Of a stretch of DNA of 64,000 nt, positions 32,266 to 43,900 are shown one piece after another (positions within the stretch are counted from its first letter, which is position 1; every line of letters starts with the position of its first letter). The notes under the pieces were generated by a model. That model ran no database searches and was not told the origin of the DNA. It was given only the letters and a program-made list of their open reading frames with translations. Origin of the DNA: Alectoria sarmentosa (lineage: Eukaryota > Ascomycota > Lecanoromycetes > Lecanorales > Parmeliaceae); the NCBI GenBank assembly GCA_009733775.1, contig WOGZ01000020.1, positions 177,189 through 241,188 on the forward strand, in the 5' to 3' direction. The translations under genes and the position numbers were made by a program.

Positions 32266-33772
32266 ATGGCCGCCCTTTCATCCAGGCCCTCCCTCCGCTC
32301 CTCCAATCGCAATATTACAATCCTCAATGAAGTACCTCCGACTCATGCCGACCAAAAGCCGCTGGCCAATTCACAACGCGGAAAGCGCACCCGCGATTCA
32401 TCACTCAGTAGTCAAAGCAACACTTCTGCGAAGAGGCTGAGATTGGGACTGCCAGATCCTACACGTTCAAAAGATGCATCCAAAACATATGCACCCAAGT
32501 CACTCCCAATTCGTGACAAGTCCGCACTGCAAGATCCGGTGACACACGTGGGGAGGTCGCGGAAGCCAGATCCTCCGCAACGCATCAATGGCACTACTTT
32601 CACAACACAAAATGCGCAGTCCTTCAACACCAATACGCTTGTCCTCAATCCCGCAAAGGTATCCAGCCAAAATGACAAGAGGAGTCTCAGGTCGCATGAT
32701 GGATGCTCGCGATCGAAAAGTGAGCTAGCATTGTACTTCCCCAACTACGATGAATTGGTGAGCATTGAGCCGAAGGAACCCGGTAGGACATCTAGACCCA
32801 TAGGACGGCGCCAATTACTGATCCATGCTACTAGAATTTATTACTCCGGAGACCCTCATTCACATCACAGATGATCCACCCAAAAATGCACCATCCACTT
32901 CCATTGAAAATGGCGACAACATCCTTGATAGGCCTTCTGATGAGAAAGCTACGACGGTCAATGGCTTTTCCCATGCATTTACATTGTCGGAAGAAACTTT
33001 CACCACTTTCAATGACGCTACGAGAATTGACCTCTCCGCCATGGACAAGCGAAACCTTACCCGGGATCCAATGAGTGATGCCCTATACGTGAAGGCTCAC
33101 GGACGAGCAGAAAGGCAGGAAAAGCAGCTTCGCAACATTGAGAAGGAAAAGGCCATGCATGAGAAGGTACAGCTTGAGCGGCTGTTAGATGGCTTGAAAG
33201 GACATGACTGGTTACGAATCATGGGTATCAGTGGGATAACGGATGGTGAAAAGAAGGCTTACGAGCCTAAGCGTGATTTTTTCATACGGGAAGTACGGAT
33301 ACTGCTTGAGAAATTTCGTGAATGGAAAGAGGAAGAGAAGCGGCGGAGAGTGGAAAAGGAGGAGTCGATGCTAGATGAAGACGAGGAGCAAGAGGAGGAT
33401 GGGTCTGACGAGGACGACGAAAGCGAGGAGGATCAATCCAACTACACCGGTGCTGAGGCTGCTCTAAGAGAATTGCATGAAAGAACTGCGTTGTCTACAA
33501 AAGCACCGCCTGGGAAGAGGTCACGCCGTGCAAAAGCACCATCAGCGCCGCCTCTCCAAAAGCCATTCACATCTTTCTACTCGAAACCGTACCTTCGAGA
33601 CGCGGCGATTGGGAAGCATCGACGTGGGAGAGCGAGATTTGCCTTTGGGCAGCCATTGCCTGAGCCGATCGACCAGGACTTCGATTTACCAGAGGACATT
33701 CTGTCACCTGAAGCTATTGATGGCGTCAGGAGGAGTAGGAGAGCTAAGAGACGGCGAAGTGATGAGAACTGA
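32266..33772 (+). CDS. SAS4-domain protein (Something About Silencing 4)
   Basis: Two exons, 32266-32782 and 32835-33772, with a 52-bp phase-1 intron; the splice yields EPKEPEFITPETL; 484 aa. The N-terminal third is basic and Ser-rich with a nuclear signal (RGKRTRDSS). The SAS4 domain occupies about 215-320: LSEETFTTFNDATRIDLSAM, KRNLTRDPMSDALYVKAHGR, LDGLKGHDWLRIMGISGITD, and a charged coiled coil, FREWKEEEKRRRVEKEE. An acidic Glu/Asp run follows, then a C-terminal ARFAFGQPLPEP motif and basic tail RRSRRAKRRR. In yeast Sas4 is the scaffold of the SAS histone-acetyltransferase complex (H4K16). The fungal homologue may play a similar scaffold part; that is inference from the domain. Confidence 0.85.
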
Positions 33773-34178
33773 AGTAGTTGCAAAGGGCTTGTAAGAGTAG
33801 GAAGGCTTATTCCTGGCGTTCTGAGATCAATGGAGGTATCAAGAGGCGTATAAAAGGAATAGTCGGTGGTGTGGAATGTATGCATAGCTCGTAGCACTTC
33901 CGAACCACGTGAACTACAGACTACTCTACAACGACCAGAATTCGCACATTCCAAGATCTGCCAATGTGCTCAGTAGAAGCAATTCAAGCTTGATCTTCAA
34001 TCCGATATTCAGTCCTTATCCCCGATTGGTCCGCGCTTATGTAGTCTCGCATTGGCGCTTGTTTAAGTACATGCGAGTCATACTCGAAAGTCGAAGCTCC
34101 AAAAAAAACAACATACATTCAACATCTTCCGAAGAACACCACGATTAGAAATACCTATTGATCCGCATACTATATAGC
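33773..34178. other. Intergenic region
   Basis: 406 bp between the SAS4-domain gene and GlnRS, both on the plus strand. It must hold the terminator of the first and the promoter of the second. No distinct motif. Confidence 0.4.
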
Positions 34179-36511
34179 ATGGAGAACGGGAAAACTTTAC
34201 CCGAGAGGCCTGGAGCTTCAAAAACTCCAAAGGACCCTCAAGACGCCAAAATGGAAAATGGTCAGGGAAAGCCAACTTCAAAAGCGCCTTCAGAGAACAG
34301 CAAGCCTCCCAAGCCCAAGAAAGAAAAGGCTCCCAAAGTACCCAAACCTCCTAAAGGCCCACCGCCCCCCAAAACAAAGAAGGAATCAGCAGCCAAACCC
34401 TCTGTTGAAGATCCTGAATCCATGTTCAAGGTTGGCTTTCTTTCCGATGTGTACCAAGAGAGACCTGTAGGACCTGAGGGCATAAGCAAAGTCACAACGC
34501 GTTGTAAGTTCTTCATCCAAGTCTTCCCATGGAAGTATACCAAAACGGTGCTAATACACCTTTCCTACGGTAGTTCCACCAGAGCCCAATGGCTTCCTCC
34601 ACATCGGCCACAGCAAAGCAATTGCGATCAATTTCGGCTTCGCAAAGTATCACGGTGGAGAATGCTACCTACGCTTTGATGATACCAATCCTGCCGGCGA
34701 GAAGAAAGAATACGACGATTCGATTGAGGATACTGTGAGATGGCTGGGCTTTAAACCTGTGAAAATCACGCACTCTAGCGATAATTTCGACCGACTATAT
34801 GCGTTAGCGGAAGCTCTAATCGAGAAAGGTGGTGCATATGTCTGTCATTGCACAAGTAGGCCGAGTCCGAGCAATTGCTTTGGGAACGTTCGTACTAAAG
34901 GGACTGCAGAAAGCGAGATCGTTGATCAGCGCGGCGGCAAGAAAGGAGAAAAGCCTCGCTACGGTTGCTCGCACCGTAGCCGTCCAGCATCCGAGAGTAT
35001 GACCGAGTTTAGAGCAATGCGGGATGGCAAATACAAGCCTGGTGAGGCCGCCTTACGAATGAAGCAGAATCTCGAAGATGGAAATCCGCAAATGTGGGAT
35101 GTGTTTGCATACCGCATTCCCGCGAAGAAGAAAGACGAGGAAGAGGAAGGTGACGAGGAAGAAGCTCGCGAAAATGATACAAGAGAGAATGGCGCCGAAG
35201 CAGCAGAAAGCAACGAGGTTCAATATGCCGGCCCACATTACCGTACAGGCGACAAGTGGAAAATATACCCAACTTATGATTTCACGCATTGTTTATGTGA
35301 TAGCTTCGAGGGTATAACACATTCCCTGTGTACAACAGAATTCGAGCTTTCGAGGGTATCGTACGATTGGCTCAATAAAGAATTAGACGTTTACAGACCA
35401 ATGCAAAGAGAGTATATATTTCTTCTCTGCCAATCAGGGGTAAAGACTAATGCAAACAACCAGATACGGACGCCTAAGTGTCAGTGGCACCATCCTTTCC
35501 AAACGGAAAATCCATGAATTGGTCAAAAACAAATACGTCCGAGCCCGAGATGACCCCCGTCTCTACACCCTCCCCGCCCTTCGTCGCCGCGGTGTTCCTC
35601 CCGGTGCAATCCTCTCTTTCGTCAACGAGCTAGGTGTCACTAAAGCCGTTACCAACATCGAAGTGAAACGCTTCGAGACTTCTGTGCGCCGGTATCTGGA
35701 AGTGACAGTACCACGGCTTATGCTAGTGCTTGATCCGGTCAAAGTGGTCATTGATAATCTACCTGACGATCATCTGGAGATGGTCGAGTTGCCATTTTCC
35801 AAAGATCCGGCCATGGGGTCCCATACAATCCCCTTTGCCAAAATCGTGTATATTGAACGCAGCGATTTCCGGGAGGTGGACTCACCGGACTACTTCCGCC
35901 TCGCTCCAGGCAAAACCGTTGGTCTGATGAAAGCCCCTTTCCCCATCACGGCGACCTCTTTCGAAAAAGATCCCTCCACCGAAAACATAACCCTCATCCA
36001 CGCGACCTACGAGAAACCAGCCGACGGCTCCGCCTCAAAGAAACCAAAAAGTTTCATTCACTGGGTCGCCTCTTGCCCTGAACGTCACAGTCCGATTAAA
36101 GCGGAAGTCAGAATCATAAACCCGCTTTTCAAATCCGATAACCCGGCCGCCCATCCGGAGGGCTTTTTGAAGGATGTAAATCCAGATTCCGAGGAGATCT
36201 TCCCGAATGCGATGATTGAGACGGGCTTTGAGGAGATCAGAAGGAGGGCGCCGTGGCCGGCTGAGGCGGGCGAGAAGGCGGTAACTGATGAAGCTAAGAT
36301 GAATGAAGAGCATGCGAAAAGCGACGCGAGCACAATGCCGGGCAATGCTGAGGCGGATGGCGGGGACTCTTTCAAGGCAGCGGCGAGGCCGGAAACGGTT
36401 AGGTTCCAGGGAATGCGCATGGGGTATTTTTGCGTGGATAAGGAGAGTAGTGCGGAGAAGTTGGTGTTGAATCGGATTGTGAGCTTGAAGGAGGATACTG
36501 GGAAGGATTAG
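34179..36511 (+). CDS. GLN4: Cytoplasmic glutaminyl-tRNA synthetase
   Basis: Four exons, 34179-34503, 34574-34855, 34901-35411, 35464-36511; 721 aa. Class I HIGH motif: FPPEPNGFLHIGHSKAIAIN (about 109-128). KMSKS position: LSKRK (about 384-388). The GlnRS-specific block THSLCTTEFELSRVSYDWLN, rather than the GluRS equivalent, fixes the amino acid. The anticodon-binding beta domains follow (FKSDNPAAHPEGFLKDVNP). The N-terminal 85 residues are Lys/Pro-rich (KPPKPKKEKAPKVPKPPKG), where many eukaryotic GlnRS carry a folded YqeY-like domain. An acidic insert (DEEEEGDEEEARENDTREN, about 275-305) interrupts the catalytic domain. Intron 2 is only 45 bp and in frame; splicing gives CHCTRTAESEIVDQRGG, the better family fit. 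An upstream in-frame Met at 34158 is an alternative start. Confidence 0.92.
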
Positions 36512-37175
36512 AGTAGAGTAGCTCTCAGTGTGTACAGTGTGTGGGCTTTGTGAGGCATGTTTATGTTGTGGATGTGTGTTATGATTGAGAGGTATCTTCT
36601 CTGCGTGCGTGACCTATTCTATGAAAAGTAGGGTGCATAGATGGGGATGCGGAAGCAGTTGGTTCCCAAGTGATTATCAACAACAGAGATCCTTAATGAT
36701 GCCAGTGGTTATTCGCCTTTTGATAATGAAGGTATCCTCTTAATATGCCTCGGTATGCGAACCGCCCAAACAATGATAGAGCACGCATCAGATAAATGCG
36801 TTCCGGCCTTCCTCCGCTGTGTCACTCTCTCGACGCTGGCTTATTCAGGCGCCAAGCGCTAGATAGCCCCCTCCGACTATTGATAAATCAAAGGCTGAAG
36901 CACAACGCCGGATTCCTTGTTCTAGCTTCAAAGACTGATCCATCCATCTTCCCCTACGAGTTCATCAGACAAACACCTTCCACTTCACGGAGCGCGGCGT
37001 ACGTGGCTAACTACCGTGGCTGCGGAATAGCCGCTCATTGGAGTTTCGGTGGTGGCAGACGCTGTTCTAGTTGTCAGGCGTGTAGTGCTGGAGGAAGAGC
37101 TTCGTCTCTGTCTCATGTTGATCGGGCAGACAAAGATGGGATGGTTTGCTGACTTTGTACATTCATATCCGTAGC
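36512..37175. other. Convergent 3' intergenic region
   Basis: 664 bp between the 3' ends of GlnRS and the SDR gene. The first 100 bp are TG-rich on the plus strand. A 118-aa frame at 36796-37152 shows no domain and was not called. Confidence 0.45.
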
Positions 37176-38471
37176 TCAAAGCTTTGCCTTTCTAAGCTGT
37201 GTGCTATCCACCCTTTTACCCTCGTCATCATGCTCTTCGACCCGGAGATCTGGAAAGCGTGCGGGCATTATCCTACGCGGAGTAGCGCCTTCGACAACAG
37301 AGTATTTCGAAAAGTCTTGGACGCCGAGATGTGTGCGTAGGAAGTCTTCGTCGAGGTCGAGTAGTCCGTTGACGGTTGATGTTGGAGCGTTGAGCATGGC
37401 GAGGATTGCGTCGGAGAAGATGGTCTGTGGAAAATGTTAGGATAGCTGGCTGGGAAATTGTAAAGCACCAGAAGTTCTATACCGGCTTCCGAAGGTCATT
37501 CGCCTCGGAGGGATCTCTGGCTGTGATTTGAGCAGTAGCCGCAGATTCAATTGACTAGTAAACATGCGGTTAGGATCCTGCATCTCGCCGGCGAAACTCA
37601 TGACAGCGGGAAACAATATGGAGGAGAGAGAGAAGACAGTATGGCTTACAGAAGCAGGCCAGATACCTGTCACAGCCATTCCCGTCTTTTCCTCCCTTTT
37701 GAAATCCATGGCCTGTAGAGAATTGGAAGTCAGCAGTCTTTCTGAGAACACAAAAGTAGCTTGGAGAAGCGATTTTGAGATAGCAGTTGGAAACTGTCGG
37801 AATACTCCGCTTCGAGGAGATTGAGGGACTCCGATTTTGTACTTACCAGTCCCTTGACCAGTACACTCATGCCAACTTTACCCATCGCATAAGCCGTCTT
37901 CCCCCGGAAAAACCTCTCATATATCGGCGGACAAACAACCACAATCCTTCCCTGCCATCCATTCTCGGCAAAATAAGGCAGACAAGCCTGCACACATCCA
38001 TAAAGCCCCTCGGCATTGACTTTTTGCATGAGTTGAAACCGCTTCATAGGCGTTTTCTCGACCGATGCCCACCATATAGCTCCGGAGTTGTAAATCAATA
38101 CATCTAGGCGCTTATAATGCTTTATGGTTTTGTCGACCAGGGACTGTATGCTTGAGTAATCTCTGGTGTCGACGGGAATGGCGGTGGCAGTATAGCCGAG
38201 GGAGGTGATTTCGTGGGCTACGGTGGTTATGGTTGAGGAGGAGGAGTTGGGGTCCGGTGGGATGAAGGTGGAAGATGGAGAGGGGTCCGAGACAGTTTTG
38301 GCAGCGACGACGACTGGGTATTTTTAGCCCACTCTTGGTCTGTAAGAATAGATGTATGTGTAGGTTAGAGAACCTGCCTTTGTAGTTGTTCTTTGCGAGG
38401 TCAATGGCGATCTGTCGGCCTATTCCTCGAGAACCTCCGACCACAAGGGCGACTTGCTGCGGGGATTTCAT
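37176..38471 (-). CDS. Short-chain dehydrogenase/reductase (HSDL2-like)
   Basis: Five exons, 38471-38378, 38313-37847, 37712-37650, 37554-37483, 37424-37176; 314 aa. The Rossmann cofactor loop is VVGGSRGIGRQIAIDLA (TGxxxGIG type, here GGSRGIG). DVLIYNSGAI is the NAG-type motif. The YxxxK catalytic pair is YAMGK. A C-terminal cap with IFSDAILAMLNAPTSTVNG and LDEDFLRTHLGV fits the peroxisomal/mitochondrial HSDL2-like SDR group. The C-terminus is KAKL, not an obvious PTS1. Intron 1 (38314-38377) begins GC: AAAG|GCAGGT ... CCCAG. This is required to keep frame into VVVAAKTVS. The three other introns use GT-AG and are phase 0. Substrate unknown. Confidence 0.85.
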
Positions 38472-39212
38472 TGTTAATGCCTGGCGGGCGTGTCGACCTG
38501 TGACAAGACCGGGAGCTCAATGTTCGAAAGTAGGATGTAGCGAAAGCTGATCTCGAGATATCCTCCACTACGCTCAATGTACCCAGGATAAAGCTGCAGG
38601 ACGAAGGCTGTTCAATTAGGAGGATGTGCTTGGAACTCGAGATGTTTGGAGCCGACCGTTTCCCGAGGCACCAGAAGGGACAGTGTTCAACGAACTTCAA
38701 TCCGATCATATTGTTGGCTGCCTCGGTCAAGTACCACGGTGATACGGTGATTAATATTCATTCTCACTTATCTCCGACATGTCTTGGCGTTTTTGACGTG
38801 GCTGGTTCCCATAGCCAATTGCACTGAGATGTTTATTATACAATATGATTCCATGCAATAAATCAGAACTCTTAATTCGATTGCCCCATCATTGTGCTTC
38901 CATCATTCGTGCTTGAATTGGTGGGATTGAAGGATGCTAGTGGCTGCTTCAATCCCGCGAGTTTCTTCCAAAACCTGCTCATCAGATGGGTCAGTGACTG
39001 CGTGACATGCAGGAATTGAATCTCATGTATCCCATTGAGGTTCTCGAACAAGGTGCGAGATCAGTTATCGGTTTGACTTCAGATTTTGAATTCTTCCAGT
39101 GGGAGAAAGGTGGCATTGCAGAAGGGTGACGACAGAAGAACTGCTACGGTCTATCAAAGAGAACGTGATAGGCATCCAAGGTGCAAACTGACATACAGCG
39201 TAGGCATGATAA
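38472..39212. other. Intergenic / possible 5' part of CorA-like pseudogene
   Basis: About 740 bp between the SDR start and the recognisable part of the CorA-like pseudogene. A stretch at 39118-39180 reads RVTTEELLRSIKENVIGIQ in one frame. That could be an upstream exon of the pseudogene, but I could not find a clean splice into it. Confidence 0.35.
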
Positions 39213-40561
39213 CCATCACAACTGTATCGTGTGAGTCATGCAATTCTTGTACATGGCGACCAGCCTTTGGTGATCTTGAACAGATTTGCGGCCTCGGAGG
39301 CATTCATATCATCTGATACCTATCGGCAAAACCTGTCCACTCGATATATGATCCCAGATCATTTCTGGACTGATGCTTGCCAACGGTCCAATGGATTTTT
39401 CGGTTGTAAAGATGTCTACGATGAAGGACGGAGGCTCAAAGTCCACAGTATTGATATAGCCATCATTCAGTCACATGCGCTCTCGCTTACAGCAAACGAC
39501 AGCAACATGGTTCCGATTCTTGGTAAAGCAGGTCGAGACCTGTGGAGGCATCAATAAACACGGTTATGAATGGTATGAGATGGGGTTTTTTACAAAATGG
39601 ACATCACCAGGCGAACAGACTATATTCTGCTTCGACATCCCTCAGACTCTACGTGATCGTCTCCGATCCTACTTTCTCTCGCCCTCGGCGCCTCCCAAGT
39701 TATTAGATGTTTAGTCAATTCATATGATAGTTATTGATGAGATCATTCAGCTCTTTGATGCGTCTGTTTGGTCTCTTCGAGATATTGTTCGAATAATTGA
39801 GTTGGTAACTCCACACTGCTGCCTGACTGAAAGAGAAAGGCGGTTGACCATTAAAACCAGAATCGACTGGCCGCTGCGCAACAGGGCTCTATCTTCCCAT
39901 TGCTTCATGACTTTGCACGGCACACGGTCCACTCGTCCGAAACTCTTGATGTTGCGATAGATACCTTGGCTAGTATTCTTGGCCAACACGAATGGTTCTC
40001 CGAAGCAGAATGGTCGTCTATGAACATCGATTCGATTGTCTCGCAGTGTACGAGACGCCATCTAAGCTTTCAAATCCAGATGATGCGAAGCTTGAGGGCT
40101 CCGTCCAAAGCCAATGAAGCAAGACTGCGTAACGAAATAGACTTGGTCAGTTGGAGAGTGGGAGATCTGGTCGGTCAACATTGACTTGAACCAGGCTTTC
40201 AATACGATTGCGCAATGCGATAGCAAGATTATGGTTAGGATCAGTGAAGCCGTTCAAAGTGACAGTGCCGCAATGAAGACTATAGCAGTCCTGACCCTGA
40301 CGTTCCTACCGGCAACCTTCGTCTCTGTAAGGAGATTAGACTCGCCTTGCATTTAGTCCTCGAGCAGCTGACAAAATGCAGGCAGTTTTCAGTATGACCT
40401 TTTTCAACTTTTCGCCAGGGAGCGAAGCTCATCACGAGGCTTGGGTGGTTTCCGAGAAGATTTGGATTTATTTCGCGATCTCACTTCCATTGACGGTCAT
40501 CACCATTTTGTCTTGGCTTATGTGGCAGAGAACAACCAGTAGAGCAATCTTGGTTTTATAG
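39213..40561 (+). pseudogene. CorA-like Mg2+ transporter-domain protein, one in-frame stop
   Basis: Five coding blocks with good splice sites: 39213-39447, 39503-39804, 39861-40145, 40195-40326, 40382-40561. Conserved CorA-like segments are IPDHFWTDACQRSNGFFG, TTWFRFLVKQVE, YEWYEMGFFTKW, FARHTVHSSETLDVAIDTLA, and MKTIAVLTLTFLPATFVSAV followed by MTFFNFSP. A final hydrophobic helix, IWIYFAISLPLTVITILSW, completes the two-TM C-terminus. The reading is broken by TAG at 39712-39714 inside an otherwise conserved stretch (LLDV-stop-SIHM). I found no splice that removes it. The 5' end is also unclear: TAA lies in frame at 39210-39212. All other introns and frames remain intact, so inactivation looks recent, or the stop is a sequencing error. 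Functional counterpart: the intact gene at 59880-62049. The NLR-like gene lies 395 bp downstream. Confidence 0.7.
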
Positions 40562-40956
40562 GTCCTCTCCCACAGCGAATAGGAGTGCACGTTTCGGCTC
40601 CTACCATTGTAGCATCCTTAAATCGTGATTTAAACGGCGACATTTCCTCGCCTATTATTGCCTCCCAGATAAGTACCATTGTACCGTTGCTGATGTCACA
40701 TGAGAGGCCCGAAACAGGCAAGATCAGCCTTGTGGGCTGTGAGATTCCAGAAGGCTATTCACGAGGAAGACCGCAGCAGCATCCACCTGCCACCATGATA
40801 AAAACTGTTCTCCGGCTCTTAGCGAGCAGCGTCAAGCATCACCAGAGTGAAGCCTCAAAGGGTGTCGGGGATCTGTCACATGCAGAGCAAAACCCTCAGA
40901 AAATGACCAAGTAGCAAACAATCCCCGCCCGCCTACATTATACTCCTTGAAAAGAG
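40562..40956. other. Short intergenic region upstream of NLR-like gene
   Basis: 395 bp separating the CorA-like pseudogene from the NLR-like gene on the same strand. A 109-aa frame at 40585-40914 has no recognisable domain. Confidence 0.4.
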
Positions 40957-43900
40957 ATGGAGCATGGAGACTATACCGTGGGTTGGATATGCGCGTTACC
41001 CACGGAGCTGGCTGCAGCGATGGGCATGCTGGACAAGTTCCACACGCCTCTCTCGCAGGTCTCCCACGACCCCAACATCTACACGCTCGGGCAGATTGGG
41101 GTCCACAACATAGCTATTGCGTGTTTGCCATCTGGAGTGACAGGCACTACCTCTGCTGCGATCGTAGCGACCCATATACGCTCTACATTCCCCTCGATCA
41201 GATTTGGTCTGATGGTTGGTGTCGGCGGTGGAGCTCCGAGCGCGGAGAACGATATTCGACTAGGTGATGTGGTGATCAGCAGACCAACCCAGACATTTGG
41301 TGGGGTGGTCCAGTACGACTTTGGGAAAACGGTTTACGAAGGTCGATTCGTGCAGACAGGGTCGCTGAATCGACCGCCTGATGTGCTACTCAACGCTGTG
41401 AGCAAATTACAGGCCAGACATATTATGGAGGAGGCCGACCTTCCGAGACACCTATCACAGATGCTGTCCAAATATCCAAAGCTACAAAAGACTAGTGGAT
41501 ATCAGGGCACACAGCAAGATCACTTATTTGAAGCAGACTATGACCATCGAGCCGGCCATGCAACGTGCGATGAATGTGAAATTGATCGGCTGATCACTCG
41601 ATCTGACCGTGAAGACGGAAGTCCCACAATTCACTATGGGATCATCGCATCGGGGAACCAAGTGATGAGGGACGGAGCAACGCGAGAGAGGCTACGCAAA
41701 GAGCTTAACGTGCTGTGCTTTGAGATGGAAGCGGCAGGTCTCATGGACAATTTTCCATGTCTGGTGATCCGAGGGATATGCGATTATGCCGATACACACA
41801 AAAACAAACGCTGGCAGCCTTATGCGGCTGCGGCGGCGGCGGCGTATGCGAAGGAGCTCCTCTGCAATATACCAGCAAACCAGGTTGTCACTACCCGAAC
41901 CATTGGCGAGGCGAGTGCGCAAGGATGTAAGTAGCTCCACGTAAGGTTCATCTGCTTCATGTATAAGAGGAAGGATGGAGAGGCGGGGGGGGAGAGCAGA
42001 CAAACTCTATCGGGATACTCTAGTCGTTCATATCAAGATAGGAGGAGGAATAGCGCAGAGACTTGAGATCCTTTCTCAAAAAAAATTCAGACAATGTCAA
42101 ACTGTAGACTATGTATAGGGCTAATTTGCTTAAACAGCTCAACCCCACCGAGTCAAACCTGTTTTCACAGTGCCTTTCCGCAAAGATCCGAAGTTCGTGG
42201 ATCGAGAATTTATCTTTTCGCAAATCGAGGAGCAACTTCATCTGCATCATTGTGCATCACTGAGCGGGATAGGAGGGATTGGGTATTATCCCTCTCACGA
42301 CGTTTCTCCATCCATACTGACCCAGGTCAATAGAAAGTCTCAAATTGCCATTGAGTATGCCTATCGATTCCAGCAGTCTCACCCGCAGAGTCACGTCTTC
42401 TGGATATACGCTGCCAACACAACCCAATTTATGCAGGCATATCAAGATATTGCGCGAAAGCTTAGACTCCGTGGCTGCGAGGACTCGAAAATCGATCCCT
42501 GCGAGCTTGTTTCCAATTGGCTCGATGAAGATGACAGCAGTGGATGGCTCATGATTTTGGACAATGCGGACAATGCAGATCTCTTTTTCCGTTCCACTGA
42601 TCTCAACTCATCATCCGCTAGAAAAGAACCAACTCGGAGACTCCTCTTTGACTATATTCCGAAGAGATTGGATTCTAAAAGGTCAATAATCATCACTACA
42701 AGAAACAGACACCTGGGTGAGGATCTGATCGATGGAGAGTCGTGTATCGAGGTGCTGCCGTTCTCGATTCAAGAAGCTGATTCCCTTTTGCGACTTAAAG
42801 CTAAGGAGGCTTATGATCGGTGTGAGCCAGCCGTCATAAGGAGGCTGCTAGACATCTTAGGATACATTCCGTTAGCCATTACGCAGGCGGGTGCCTATAT
42901 CAAGCGCAATCGACAGGCCATTCAAGGCTATCTAGCAGCCCTGGAGAAAAATCAGCAGAATTTGACAGATCGTTTGAGCCAGGAGCTTCAAGATCCTCGG
43001 AGGCCGCTTGGTTTTCCAAATGCCGTCTTTCGAACTTGGAATTTATCTTTTGATCAGATCCTGGCGCAGGAGCCTCAAACGGCCAAGTTGCTGTCGCTTA
43101 TAGCGATGCTTGATCCTCAACGGATTCCAGAAAAGCTATTACGACAGTCAGCTGAGATAGATGTAGACATTGAAATGGCCATCGGTACGCTCGACGGGTT
43201 CGCTTTGATCAGTCAAGAGATTGGAGAAGAATCGTACGCCATACACCCACTTGTGCAAGCATCAGCGCACTACTGGCTTGAACAGAGGAGCGAGAAAGCT
43301 GATTGTGCAAGCCAAGCTTTGCACCTGTTAGCAAAGGAGTTCCCGATCGGTGAATATGAGCACAAGGAGACATGTGAATTAATGTTGGCCCATGCCCAAG
43401 CGGTTTTAAACTATAAATACGTATCAAATGATGATCTGAAACACCGCGCAACTCTCCTCCACAATGTGGGATGGTTTGATTGGCAGCAAGCTAGATATAT
43501 CTCTGCGTATCGAGAAGTCCTCGATGCATACAACATCTTTAGAGAACGGTCAGGGGAACTTGCGACCGACACATTGACTAGTCTATCTTTACTTGCATTA
43601 GTGCTTAAGTATCAGGGAAAGTATAAGGAGGCCGAGAAAATGCACCGACGAGCGCTGAAAGGAAGGGAAAAGGTGCAAGGATTCGAGCATCCAGAGACCT
43701 TAAGTAGCGTCAATAATCTGGGAACGATATTTCGACATCAGGGGAAATATGAGGCAGCCGAGAAAATGCACCGACGAGCATTGAAAGGATGGGAGAAGAT
43801 TTTGGGAATCGAGCATCCAGACACGTTGACCAGCGTCAATAATCTGGCAATAGTGTTTCGATCTCAGGGGAAGTATAAGGCAGCCGAGGAATTGCATCGA

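Noticed and set aside
36796..37152. 118-aa frame between GlnRS and the SDR gene
   Set aside because: No domain, Ser/Arg-biased composition, and location in a 3' convergent gap.
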